From: Nepenthes gracilis
Taxonomy: Eukaryota; Streptophyta; Magnoliopsida; Caryophyllales; Nepenthaceae
NCBI GenBank assembly: GCA_033239525.1
Contig: BSYO01000008.1
Coordinates: forward strand, 15,918,830 to 15,982,829
Length of the DNA stretch: 64,000 bases
Direction of reading: 5' to 3'
Under the pieces are notes generated by a model. That model ran no database searches. It was not told where the DNA came from and saw nothing but the letters and a program-made list of their open reading frames with translations. A program made the translations under genes and the position numbers. Below, piece after piece: positions 34,290-46,008 of this stretch (its first letter is position 1; each line of letters begins with the position of its first letter).

Positions 34290-35820
34290 TTAAAATTTTA
34301 GTATTTTGACACCATCAAAATGCATTACGTTCATAAAGAGCATGGGTCACTAGAAAACATGGGCATACCATGTGTGATCCTAGTAAGGGTAATTACTTAT
34401 AATGCTTTATGATCTCATCATATTAATATTGTCAATTCCTGACCACATGTAATATATGGGTGGCTTTAAAAGAAAAACTTGAGGTACTTTAATCATGATA
34501 TTTATAGCTATCGTTGTTCTCATGTAAATGAGTGGCATAGTGCTAACTATATCTCTAGGCTTGGTTTCTTTTATAGTTCAATCTAATTCTGAAAAAGGCT
34601 ATGTTCTCTAAATGCAATAGGAAATAAATTTTGAACTAAAAAATAAATGAAACTTTTATAAACCTAAGAAGTATAAGCCTACCCAGAAGTATCACAAATG
34701 GTCAAATAGAAGAAAGACAAGGATATGATAAAGTGTTATTATGTGACCAGTTGAGTTACTTCACCAACAATTGTTTCGAGTAAAAGACAACATTATCTAA
34801 TTCTTGTGACATTATATTTCTAGCATATTAATGCTTATCAAATTATCTTTTTATGGAGTGTATTTAGTAGTAATAGGCTATATAACAAGAGATATATGTG
34901 TGTATGTTGGATACATTGGATTCTAGTTGGAACAAAGTGAATTTTATAAGTCACAAAATAGAATTATTGTGAAGAGATCCACAAATTTTTATGGTGTTGG
35001 TCTTTTACTTGCATAATGTTTTATATGCTTTAAAGAATCAATAGAGGTTGGTGTAGTTGTCATTCTTCTTGTTTTATATTTTAGCTTAAATTATGAGTAT
35101 GATGGTTTTAATGTATTTTTAGGGTACATATATATTTGGTCCTAGTAATATTTCAAATAGTTTTATGATACTGAATTGTGTCTCTAGTACAAAGAATTAT
35201 ATTGATTTTCTTCTTTGTTGTCTCTTCTAGCGATATGAATGTAAATTTACTAATCCGGCATGCTATAAAGTGCTTATTAAACTCACTTGCCAATTGTATT
35301 TGTTCAACAAAGAGCATTGTTTACTAGACAAATAACTTGATTACCATTTGAAACAATAAGTAGAGCATAATTCTACTACATTAATTTATTTGAATGTTTG
35401 TGATTCTATTAATATGAGAGCAAGGCATGAGACTTTATAATTCATTATATTTTATAGATGATTTGTGAGTTTTGATCATGTCTATTATATATCTCATAAA
35501 TTATTTTTTTTTATGATTGTTTTAGGTATTATTATATATTATTGGGATTGATATTATAGAATTTTTGAGAAAAGTTCGGACCAAGGGTATGAATATCTAT
35601 ATGAGTAATTCTACGTGCTCTATAATAAATAAGGGATAAATGATGGTTGATTATTCACTAAACTCCATGATGAATGATGTAACAAAAAGAAGAAATAAAT
35701 TTTACTTAAACTTAGTTAAGTATATGGTGGCTCAATTTTGTCAATCTCTTTTTTGTGAAAAAGCTATCACGTCTCCTTACCCATCCCAAAAAACAATTAA
35801 AAATATTATTTCATTTTAAA
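34290..35820 (+). pseudogene. Ty1/copia remnant (gag to integrase), heavily decayed
   Basis: Frames shift constantly, but family landmarks appear in order. At about 34.74 kb a zinc-knuckle-like stretch reads CDQLSYFTNNC. At 35.0-35.1 kb a VLYALKNQ-RLV segment resembles the copia block between protease and integrase. At about 35.45-35.6 kb phrases such as SFDHVYYISHK and DQGYEYLYE recall the integrase core (F-D-D-x-S-R-x-x-x-V-Y and G-x-E-Y). No LTR could be assigned. Confidence is in the superfamily only. Confidence 0.5.
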
Positions 35821-35849
35821 TTTATAATTCTAAATAATGTTGGATGTAA

Positions 35850-37840
35850 CTTATAAAATAATATCACAACCGATCCAAAGATAAAATAAATAATATAATT
35901 ACAAGATTTAAAATGTCACTTCATCAAGTGATTGGGATACCGACCATATCATGATGTCGAAATATGTGTAAGGAATTACACCTATATAAAAATCAAAGTA
36001 CCCATCTGAATTGCTGAAAAGAGAATCAAAATTTAACTACACTATTCATAGGAGCATCACAATTACTAAATTGTTAAAGAATCACTCAACTAAAATGAAA
36101 ATAACTCATCCTATGACTATTATTTTGAAACAAAATATAACATCCAATTTTTTCCAATTCCTAATCTAATTCCTCGAACTAGCTCCTCAACCGACATCCT
36201 TACCTGTAAGTGTTTAAACCCACTAATCTATAGGGTTAACAGAAATAAAAATAAGAGTGTGTCTAATACTTAACACGATATATAAATTTTTCATAATCAA
36301 ACATATAATTTTTACCTTAAATCATGCTATGAGGATAATGATCAGAATTCATAAGTATGATCATGAATTTTCATAACACATGTACACAACTGTTAAATAT
36401 TCCTTTACAATATTTAATCTGAAATGTGCTATACAAATCTTGTTCGAACATACTAATTTCTATGGACCAAGGGCCAGTATGACTTTACCGACAAATTAGT
36501 GAATAATCAAAATCCGAGTTATATTTGTTTCCATACAATCAAAAACCTTACACTACTATTTGAGACATATAAGTGGGTTATCATATATATAATAGAGTAA
36601 ATAGGGTTAAACGTCACATTTACCCTATGAATGATAAGCTTAAACCTCAATTATCTCTATAATATACTAAAACATTTCTTAAAATATCACTACTAACTTC
36701 TTACAATTGTCCAATATATAATGAAAAAAAAAACCCTACACAAATTTCAAATGGTCCTTAATTTTTTCATAAGTTATAGAGTTTCATTTAAATTCTATCA
36801 ATTTCTTATTATGCAGTGTATAAAATTATTGCAGAAACTTAATTGTCATATTTTAAAGTATGTAAAAGTAGTTTTAGAAAACTTTTAGACATGTAATGGT
36901 TGAATTTTACAAAAAATACAGGAACCATGTGGAGGTCATGAAATTTCAACAATTCTCTTCAATTTTAATACATACAAGGAAAGGTTAACGAATTTTTTGG
37001 AATACGCAAAGCATATACTTAGAGTTTTACACATATAGGAACCTTATGTATAAATTTCAAGCATGCAAGATTTATTAAAACATGATTTCAAAGCACACAT
37101 CAGTTTTGGTGTAAGAATTAGCTGAATAATATAAGGTGTATAGGTTTATATATGAATTTCATATGATATTGCAGATAAATAAGAAAGATAATGCTTGCAT
37201 TGATGACTAAGTATCTTAAGTATGAGAATACAGCATACATTACTATTTAGAATAATGAATGTTTAAAGAAGTGAAAAGAAATCAGTATTAAAGAAAAAAG
37301 ATTTGGGATGCACTTGTTTTGACTTAAAATTTATCAAAATTTTGCTTAGATTTACTTCAAATAGCCTTCTATAGCCTTTTCTTTCTCCTTCTCTCTCTTC
37401 TGTTCTTTTCCTTCTATCTCCTTTTCCAAAATTTGGCAAAAAATGACTAAAATGAATCTAACGTGGCTTATATAAAAGACTGGTGTACATGCACTCGTTA
37501 GGCGCACATTGAGTATCACAACAAAACGCCATAGCACTCGAGTATCATATTAGGCTCACGTCAAGTGCTAACAATCGCCAATAGTATACTCAAGCGTCCA
37601 TCAGCCATATATCGAACACAAGTATTCTGCTAGAATATGCTTGAGTTTCAGTGAGGCATCCGTCAGACACAACCTTTCTGCCTAGAGCATGCATGCGCGT
37701 GCAACAAGCACTGGTCAAGCGTTACATCAACCCAATATGACTTGATTTTTGGTTTATTTTGACTCAATTTTCTTCTTTTAACCTCAATTTCACTTAACTA
37801 ATCATAATAAAATTAAAATTTTTAAAACTCATAGCTTACA
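35850..37840 (-). repeat. Chromovirus-type LTR (minus strand)
   Basis: Plus-strand end ...ACTCATAGCTTACA at 37840 mirrors the CTTACA end of the LTR at 42158 (minus-strand start TGTAAG). U3 has the ...caagcgtccatcagcc... and gcatgcatgcg tracts, followed by the CT-rich leader (37.38-37.43 kb). The donor-like block reads tcggtaaagtcatactggcc on the minus strand near 36485, and an acceptor-like cacttacag lies at about 36.2 kb. The left boundary is approximate. Confidence 0.65.
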
Positions 37841-39420
37841 AATACTTTACTAATTGATATCTATATACTTAAGTTAACCCCATATATAAATAACTTTTAT
37901 AATTAATGATCTATGGATGCGTAGAGAACCCAGCATAAGGTGCTACTGCCTCATCGATTTTATGTAGAGTCCACCAAATTTGCCGATCTTGGCACAACCT
38001 TGACGGCAACCTCGATTTTCTGATCAAAAGTTAAGCTAGGCTAATCTTTTTCTCCAAGGCATATCCTCAAAATCTTGCACTACCGAAAAGTCCTTAATGA
38101 CCATAGAATGACTCCCGAATGTGATTACATGTGCAAAATAAACTTAGCACATATCCTCGTTAAATTACTTGCAGGCAAAATGATATTAATTTTATCGTCA
38201 CTAGACCAACTCTACCTCATACTCAAAATTTCACAACCCGATTGCAAAATATAATATCCTTACCGACACAATCCATATTAGCATGGTGACTCATCAACCA
38301 AATCACCCCCAATATCATATCAAAGCTCGACACCACAATTTAAATCAAATCTACCCAACCAATCATATCTACATACCAAAAAAAATGTCATAGAAATCAA
38401 TATAACTAGTACAAAATTTATGTTCCTCAAATAAGTGAATAAACTTAGGAAACACAATGAAAATATAGATTCTGAATCTAAAATAATACATGTATTGAAA
38501 AGTTAAAATTTAAAAATCTTACCTTTCACCATGGTAGACGACACCTCTATACCTTGTGCCATCACCGCAAAACCTCGATCTAAGGTACTGGACTTCTTCG
38601 CTGTCTGACCTAAGGGATAAGGATGATTCTTGATCATGTGGCCGAACTATCCACAATTGAAACATGCTCTAAAAATTTTATAACACGGCCTCCCTATATA
38701 CGATTTTTCACAATGCCAGCATACAAGCATTGCCAATTGCTAGCCCAGCATACTTTGAATTTTAACTCTTTTCTTTCCCCTTTTTGCCAGCTTTGGCTTT
38801 TTGTAGGGCATTCCTGACCCCGAATTTCAACTAGAATTTTGACCACCACGATTAATTAACTTCTTCTTAAAACATCTTTCCTCTTCAAGCTCTTTTTTAC
38901 ATAGGAGAGCCCGATCTAACATATCTTCATAGGTCCTCAATTTCAGAGAATTCAGCTGCTTCTGAATTTCACCCATTAATCCTTTTAAAAATCTCCTTGC
39001 CTTCCTTACTTCATCATGCACCAAAAGCGGGATGTAGCGAGATAATTTTAAGAATTTAGCATCATACTCTGCCATCGCCTAGTTTCCTTGCTGCAAATAA
39101 GCAAACTCATCCTCCTTTTGCCCCTAAAAACTCATCGAAAAATATTTATCCATAAAAGTATCCACAAATATATTCCACATATCTCCTTATCCTCCAAACC
39201 CATGACCCTTTTTCTCATCAACCACCAATGGTCAACTTTGCCTTCTAACTTACATGAGGTAAGTATTACCTTATCGTCTTCCAGATATTGAATCACTGCA
39301 AATACCATTTCAAATTTCTGGATCCATTTTTCAGCCTCTATAGATCCGTGTCACCCAAAAAATTTAGGCATTTGATTACTAATAAATCGATCATAAATCA
39401 ACATTCTTGAATTTTCTAGC
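37841..39420 (-). pseudogene. gag: Chromovirus gag and protease remnant (minus strand), pol missing
   Basis: The best frame, 39075-38827, reads MAEYDAKFLKLSRYIPLLVH, then KARRFLKGLMGEIQKQL and RTYEDMLDRALLCKKELEEE: the Tekay/Del-type gag domain. A zinc knuckle at about 38.66 kb reads RACFNCG, a stop, then FGHMIKNHPY; the last cysteine is changed. At about 38.3 kb DMILGVIWLMSHHANMDC matches the protease flap and its downstream block. RT, RNase H and integrase are absent before the next LTR at 37840, so this is a deletion derivative or has a second LTR inserted in it. Confidence 0.8.
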
Positions 39421-39778
39421 ACCAGAATTGGCTCCAAGTTATGCTGACCTCGAGCCACCGATTCCACCCGGTCCGTCATACTTGCCATGCTATTCAACCA
39501 CCCCTATTCCTAGTCCGAGCAAGTACTTAGTCTATCACGACTTCCGCATCCTGCCATCTATTAATCCTATCACCAAGATAATAATAATCGGGTTAGATCA
39601 TCTTTCCTTAACAAGTTAATCGACTCAAGACCTCAACCCATAATAAATCAAACCTACACTTCAAATCGAAATCAATTAAACTTAGACCTCAAATCAATAT
39701 CGACCAACTCAAACCTTAAATCAACATCAATCAAATTTAGACCTTAAGGTATCTCCTTACAACTTCTTTAATACCACC
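39421..39778. other. Leader of the minus-strand chromovirus with primer-binding site
   Basis: Minus-strand sequence next to the LTR reads TGGTATTAAAGA (39777-39766), a decayed match to the initiator tRNA-Met site TGGTATCAGAGC. It shows that the right LTR is the 5' LTR. The rest is short-framed leader. Confidence 0.6.
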
Positions 39779-42158
39779 TGTGATGGACCACGTCCAAATC
39801 CCGTCATTATCTCTAATCATAAACAATTAAACAAATAACCGAAATAAAAAAATTCATTGAACGTAAGATACCTCAACTGACCTCAAAATAAAAAATAAAT
39901 AACATACATATGATCCAAAAATATGCCACAACATCGATGGCTCAGATACTAATCCAAAAATACGACGTCAGACATTTAGTAAGAAAAAATACCTGCTAAA
40001 AATAAAACCACTTTTAATATTAATAACCTAAGAAAGCAAATATATTTATGACTTAAATATAAACGAAGCTAAAAACATCCAGCATCAATCAGCCATATTA
40101 CATGAAATGCCTGCTGAATACAAAAACACTTTCCTGCATCATAACTACAATCCCACACATAAAAATATGTCCAAGACCATCATAACACAATAACTAATAC
40201 CAGACTCCATAATACAACAACTAAACCTTCTAAATATCGGCCACAACTTATTTACTTTACATTTGTCATCCAGAGTTAAAATTAAACTAAATTACATTAT
40301 CTAGATATAATAAACATTATCCGAAAATGCTAAACAATATAAATCATCCATAATCATAATAATTTAGGCTCTTCATGTCCACATCATCCTTTAATCTTGA
40401 TTACCTAATACGGCCTCGTACAACTCATCTGAAAGGTTAGTAAAAATAATAAGAAAGTAAACAAAATGTTTAGTAAGGCCCATATATAAACAAAGACATA
40501 CACAGTTATACTTTAAAATAAAATCAAAGGACGGAATATGATCATAATGCGTATATAAGCATAAAACATGATCAAATAATATTTTCGTGATACATTTAAT
40601 TTTTCTTATTTTATTTCTAATTCTATTAGCCTTCAAAATATACAAAAACTTATTTATCTTTAGGGATCAGGGCTAGTAGGCCTTACCAACGAATAGAGTA
40701 ACCAAACGAAGAAAGAATTGTGTATATTTTCACACAATTTAGGACACTATCCACATAATTCAACAATCCGTGGTGAGCGATGTATCTTTAACCCAATATA
40801 CGGGGTCATAGTCCTTATTGCCAACAAAAGATTTCCCCAAGGCGAATGAGCAATCCTTGATTTACCACTGCAATATCCTAAATCATGTCAAAGAATATTA
40901 CCCACTAAATAAAATCTTCTCTCAATTTCTTGATTTATCTCAAGGGAAACTCCACAGATAGATTCATATCACTTTGTCCTCCTTCTTAGGAAAATGGTTC
41001 ATAAATCTTAAGAAATTACAGAGATCCCCTTTCATGCTTTTACGATTCTTTTCAATACATATATACTTATTTCTTATCATACACTATTCACATAATTTCA
41101 TATACATGCATAAATTGACATGGAACCTAGAAAAAATTAAGAAATTTTACCACACTATACAAAACAGAAACATTACCATTCTTGGGCTGCAAACATTAAA
41201 TTCCTTCAAATTTTCATAAACAAAAATTCAAATTTGGGGTCCAGGGTTTCAAACAATATCAAGAATTTCCAAAAAAATAAACAAAATGGGCAAGTTTCAC
41301 AATATCGGTCCATATACTTAACATAAGGAATATTTTGAGAAGGAAATTCGAACATTTAAAGGACTTAACATAGTTATCCGAACATATGAAGCATTATATA
41401 CAAGTGATAAAACATCATAATACTCAAAATCATGGCAATGTGTGGGGTTAGGATTTCTGATTTAATACAACATTTCACTTAAACGTCAAAATCGGAAGAA
41501 AAATCGACATGTATTCATGTTTTTCACGCATATACTTTAAAATCGGCAGGAAAATTAATATATATACACATTTAACACATCAATACTTCAAAATCTAAGC
41601 TTGGACGGGAATTTGAATAAAAATATCCGAATGGAACGATAAGAAACGAGTAACAAGAGAAAGAACAGTATAGGACATTTACATTAACCCAATCTACAAG
41701 TTTATTAACTAGCTCCACCCCGAAAATGAATCCGAGAGCTTCAATCTCCTCTTTTCTCTCTTCCCAATCACACTCTCTCCCTCTCCACTCTTTCCTCTTC
41801 TGCAAAAATGATAGAAAAACTAAGCGTGTGGGTTAAATACTTGGACTGGCGCTCGAGCATCAGTCGGGCGCCCCTCGAACACAGCACCACTGGATTTCAC
41901 GCTTAAGAATGCCTTTGGCATGCTTCAGGCATGGGGGTTTTGTTTTCTGGGCTCGAACCCACATCAGGCTTGCTACAAGCCCACATCAAGCCTACTTCAC
42001 ACCTGCATCAAACTTGCTTCAGACCCACGTCAGGCCCAAATTCAATCGGTCCAATTTTTTACTCCTTTAATCCAATTTTTCACATCCTTTGACCTCAATT
42101 TAGATTATATTAATTTAATTAATCATGATTAATATAATTTGAAAACTTGGACCTTACA
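39779..42158 (-). repeat. 5' LTR of the minus-strand chromovirus (2380 bp)
   Basis: Plus-strand TGTGATGGACC start and ACCTTACA end, i.e. TGTAAGGT...GTCCATCACA on the minus strand. Minus-strand order: U3 with GGCGC-rich tracts (41.85 kb), a CT/GA-rich leader (41.75 kb), a GTAGATTGGGTTAATGTAAA block, the donor-like ttggtaaggcctactagccc (about 40.69-40.67 kb) and the acceptor-like ttttactaacctttcag (about 40.44-40.43 kb). Confidence 0.8.
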
Positions 42159-42164
42159 ATTTCA

Positions 42165-44510
42165 TCCCTACTTGGATAAATTTATCACAGTGTTCATTGA
42201 TGATATATTGATTTATTCGAAAAACTATGATGAGCATGATATGCATTTGAGGATTGCTCTCCAGATGCTCTGAAAAGAGAAATTATATGCCAAATTGAAG
42301 AAATGAGAATTTTGACTTGAGAAAGTACCATTCGTGGGTCATATTATATTGAAGGGAGGCATTTCTCTTGATCCAAGAAAGATCAAAACTGTTGTTAATT
42401 AGAGCTGATCGTCAACGGTGACCAAAGTCCAAAGTTTCCATAGAATGGCGGATTATTATCGGAGATTCGTGGAACATTTTTTTAGGATTTTCAAAGCATT
42501 AACTCGGTTAACAAGGAAGGATGTCATATTTGTTTGGATAGAAGAGCGTGAGCAGAGTTTCCAGGAGTTGATGACTCAATTCACATCCGCTCTAATCCTG
42601 CCGATTCCTAAAGGATCCGGCGACATTTATTGTGATGTAAACGGGATTGGGCTGTGTTCTGATACAGCATAGAAAAGTGATAACCTAAGGATTAAGGCAG
42701 CTAAAAATTCATGAGAAGAATTACCAGCCGCACGATCTGGAGCTAGCAACGGTAATATTTGCTTTGAAAATCTAGAGAAATTATTTATATGGTGAGAAAT
42801 TCTTGGTGTATTCAAACCATAAGAGCCTTAAGTATTTGTTTTCTCAGAAGGAGTTGAATATGAGATAGAGAAGATTCATGGATTATCTAAAAGACTTTAA
42901 TTGTGAAATCCAATATCAGCAAATAAAAGGCAATACAGTAGCAGATGCTCGAAGTCATCAAGCTAGTTTTGTGGCTCATTTGAAGATTAAGAAGATGGTA
43001 ATGTCGGAGCACATGAAACAACGTGATATCTGGAGGTATGCCCAAGGTAATCAGATGAATTTGCCCTATTTTTTGATCCAGCCGAAGATATTGAGACCGA
43101 TTAAGGAAATGAGATGAGTGATCTATTCTTAGCTAACATTTTTGGAGATTTAAATCAAGACTCCAGAGTTGATTTTAATGTCCATGCCTACGGAGTTTTG
43201 AGGTTTCGATATCGAATTTGTGTACCAAATATTGGAGAATTAAAGAAGAAAACTATGATGGAAGCTCATCGGTCCAGGTATACTATCCATCCGAAAATTA
43301 ATAAGATGTATCGGAATCTAAAGAGAATATTTTGGTGGTGGAACATGAGGAGAGAAATTGTGGGAAAATGTTTGGTGTGCCGGTAGTTGAAGGCCGAGCG
43401 TAAAAAGCCATCCGGTCCTTTGCAACCTTTGCCTATACCTAATTGAAAATAAGAAAATATATTCATGGATTTCAAGTCAGGATTGCCGATGACACCAAGG
43501 AATCATGATGCCATTTGGATGATTGTTGACGAGCTCACAAAATTGACACATTTTTTAGCCATTCAAGTGACTTATTCGATGAACCAGTTAGCCCAGATGT
43601 ATATTGATGAGATAGTGAGATTGCATTGAGTTTTGACGATCATCATATCAAATTGAGACCCTAGATTTATCTCAAAATTTCATAAAAGTTTGCACTGCAA
43701 ATTGGGGACGAATTTAAAATTCAGCATAACTTATCACTCTCAGACAGATGAACAATTTGAGCAAACTATTCAGATTCTAGAGGATATGTTAAAAACTGCA
43801 GCAATGGAGATAAAAGGTAACTTGGATGATTACTTAGCATTAGCAAAATTTGCTTACAATAATAGTTACCATGTGAGTATTGGAATGGCCCAATTTGAAG
43901 CGCTGTATGGGAGGAACTGTCGTTCACCAATTCATTAGAAAGAGGCGGGCAATAGACGGATTATGGGGTTGGAGATTGTTAAGGAAACGTTCAACAAAAT
44001 CAAATTGATCCATGAGAAGTTGAAAGTGGCTCAGAGCAGACAAAAGAACTACGCCAATCGGAGAAAGTCAGAGATAAGATTCAAAGTCAGGGATTTTGTC
44101 TTTTTGACGGTATCAGTGTTGAAGGGTGTATCCAGATTTGGGATTAAAGAAAAGTTGAAACCAAGGTTTATTGGTCCATTTAAAATTTTAGAGAAAGTGG
44201 GTGAAGTGGACTATCGGTTGGCCTTACCACCGAATCCGGGAGAGGTACATGATGTTTTCCACATGTCGATACTCCAGAAGTATATTTATGATCCAACCCA
44301 AGTCGTTGATTTCGAGCCAATATCAATCAGTGAACATTTGTCATATGTTGAGGAGCCAGTGTAGATTTTGCATCGTAGAAACCAGGTACGTCGGACGAAA
44401 ATGATTCCATTGATCAAAGTCTTCTAAAAGAACCACTCATAGGAAGAGGCCACATGGGAGCACGAGGACAAAATTCGAGACAATTATCCTCATCTCTTCT
44501 CTTGATTAGG
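42165..44510 (+). pseudogene. pol: Chromovirus (Tekay/Del-like) pol 3' part with chromodomain
   Basis: Begins inside [11 protein letters not shown] with the catalytic D-D at about 42.2 kb, then VQSFHRMADYYRRFVEHF, RLTRKDVIFVWIEEREQSFQ and the RNase H region. Integrase: a zinc-binding part near 43.25 kb, the core with QTDEQFEQTIQILEDMLK at about 43.75 kb, YNNSYHVSIGMAQFEALYGR and RKSEIRFKVRDFVFLTVSVL. The end carries KPRFIGPFKILEKVGEVDYR, the block LPPNPGEVHDVFHMSILQKY, then a broken chromodomain-like EEATWEHEDKIRDNYPHLF. Chromodomains guide such elements to heterochromatin. Many stops; the 5' part is cut off at the minus-strand LTR ending at 42158. Confidence 0.9.
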
Positions 44511-44563
44511 TACGTAACCCTAATCAAATTTCAATGATGAAATTTTTTTAAAGAGGGGAGGAT

Positions 44564-46008
44564 TGTAAGGTTCGGGATTTAAGATTTCGTAAATTGTGAT
44601 TATTAAGTCAATATAGCTGATATTGAGAATAATGGATGTGGGAATTCGGATCGAAAGATTTCAAAATTGGACCCGGACAACTCGGCCTGGTGCGGGCTAG
44701 TGGAGCGCCTGAGGCGGTACCTAGGCGCAAAGTAGGCGCAATTTTCCAAAACCCCCTGCCGTACTAGCACCTGAGCTGCGCTCGAAGCAGACTTTCCAGA
44801 ACCCTTACACCTGATGGGCTCCCAATGCACGCTCAAGCGTGATTTCAAGCATCCCCGTTCCCAAACGGTGCCCAACCAGTGCTCGAGCGCCGAAGTAATT
44901 AAAAGCCCATGCCTTCTCCTTCACTGCCATTGTTGCGCAATTTCTTTTAGAGAAGAGAGAGAGAGAGAGAGGGACGAAAGGAAAGGGAAGAGAAGAGAGA
45001 GAAAGTGAAGGAGAGACTCCAAAAGCTTAAATCCAGACTATCCAAGTAAGAAAACTAGTAGATCGGATCGAGGTAAATGTACTCCAAGTTTTCTTTTTCA
45101 GTTATTGTTATTTATTTTTAGTCATATTGAGTATTATTGTTCTAATACTCATCCTAATTAAGATTTTGAAGTAAAAATATAAAAAATGTGCATATTTGTT
45201 AATTTATCATACTTTTATAACAAGATTTGTCAAAAACTCCCATTTATTTGCTTGTATTTCAAATATGTATTTTATGAAAATTTTCTCTCCACATCTAGAG
45301 GCTAAAAATAATTTTTACATATTTATACTTCAAGTTTATAAATTTTAAATTATTTTATGTTATTTATGTATGCTCAAAATATATTATATATTTAATTTTA
45401 TATAGCATATTCCTCACTGTATAGAATTTTTTCAAAATTTTGTCTTATCTGTATTATTAATAAATTTTTATGACTAAGAAATTTGCCATGGTAAAATGTG
45501 TAAGTTTTATGAAAAAGAATTATGAAAAAATTCTGTAATTATGTTAAAAAATTATGAACTGTTCTCCAAAAGGGTGAGAATCAAAAATGTATAAAGTCAA
45601 TTGTAGAATTTTCTAAAAAATTAAGAAATTAGACCAATAAATATTTGGCAGATTATATATTTTGGCATGTATTAGTATATTATAGTGAAAAATCGTTGTC
45701 TACTATAGAAACTGCTTGCAGTTTATTGCCCCGTCTATAGAGTATATAAATCTAGACGGCTCGCCTCCGGGTTGAGAATAGAAGAAGAAGGCTTTTATTG
45801 CATAGAAGTAAGCACAATCCAGATTTCGATCGACCGCTCCTATAACTAGTAAGGCCTACTGGCCTTGATCCCCAAAAAAAGGTAAGTTTTCAACACTATT
45901 TGATAAGCAAAATAATGAAAGAACAAGACAAAGAATTTAGAATGTATTATAAAAATATTTTCTGATCATGTTTTATGATTATCTATTTATTCCTACCCCT
46001 TTTGATGT
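44564..46008 (+). repeat. 3' LTR of the plus-strand chromovirus, truncated
   Basis: A purine tract (aaagaggggagga, 44550-44562) precedes TGTAAGGTTCGGG at 44564. U3 has ...gcgcaaagtaggcgc... and gctcgagcgcc tracts, TTAAAAGCCC as a TATA-like element at about 44900, then a (GA)n leader at 44.95-45.0 kb. The donor-like tagtaaggcctactggccttg lies at about 45.85 kb, where AAGGCC-tact-GGCCTT is a perfect hairpin. It is interrupted at about 46009 by a second LTR. Confidence 0.75.
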
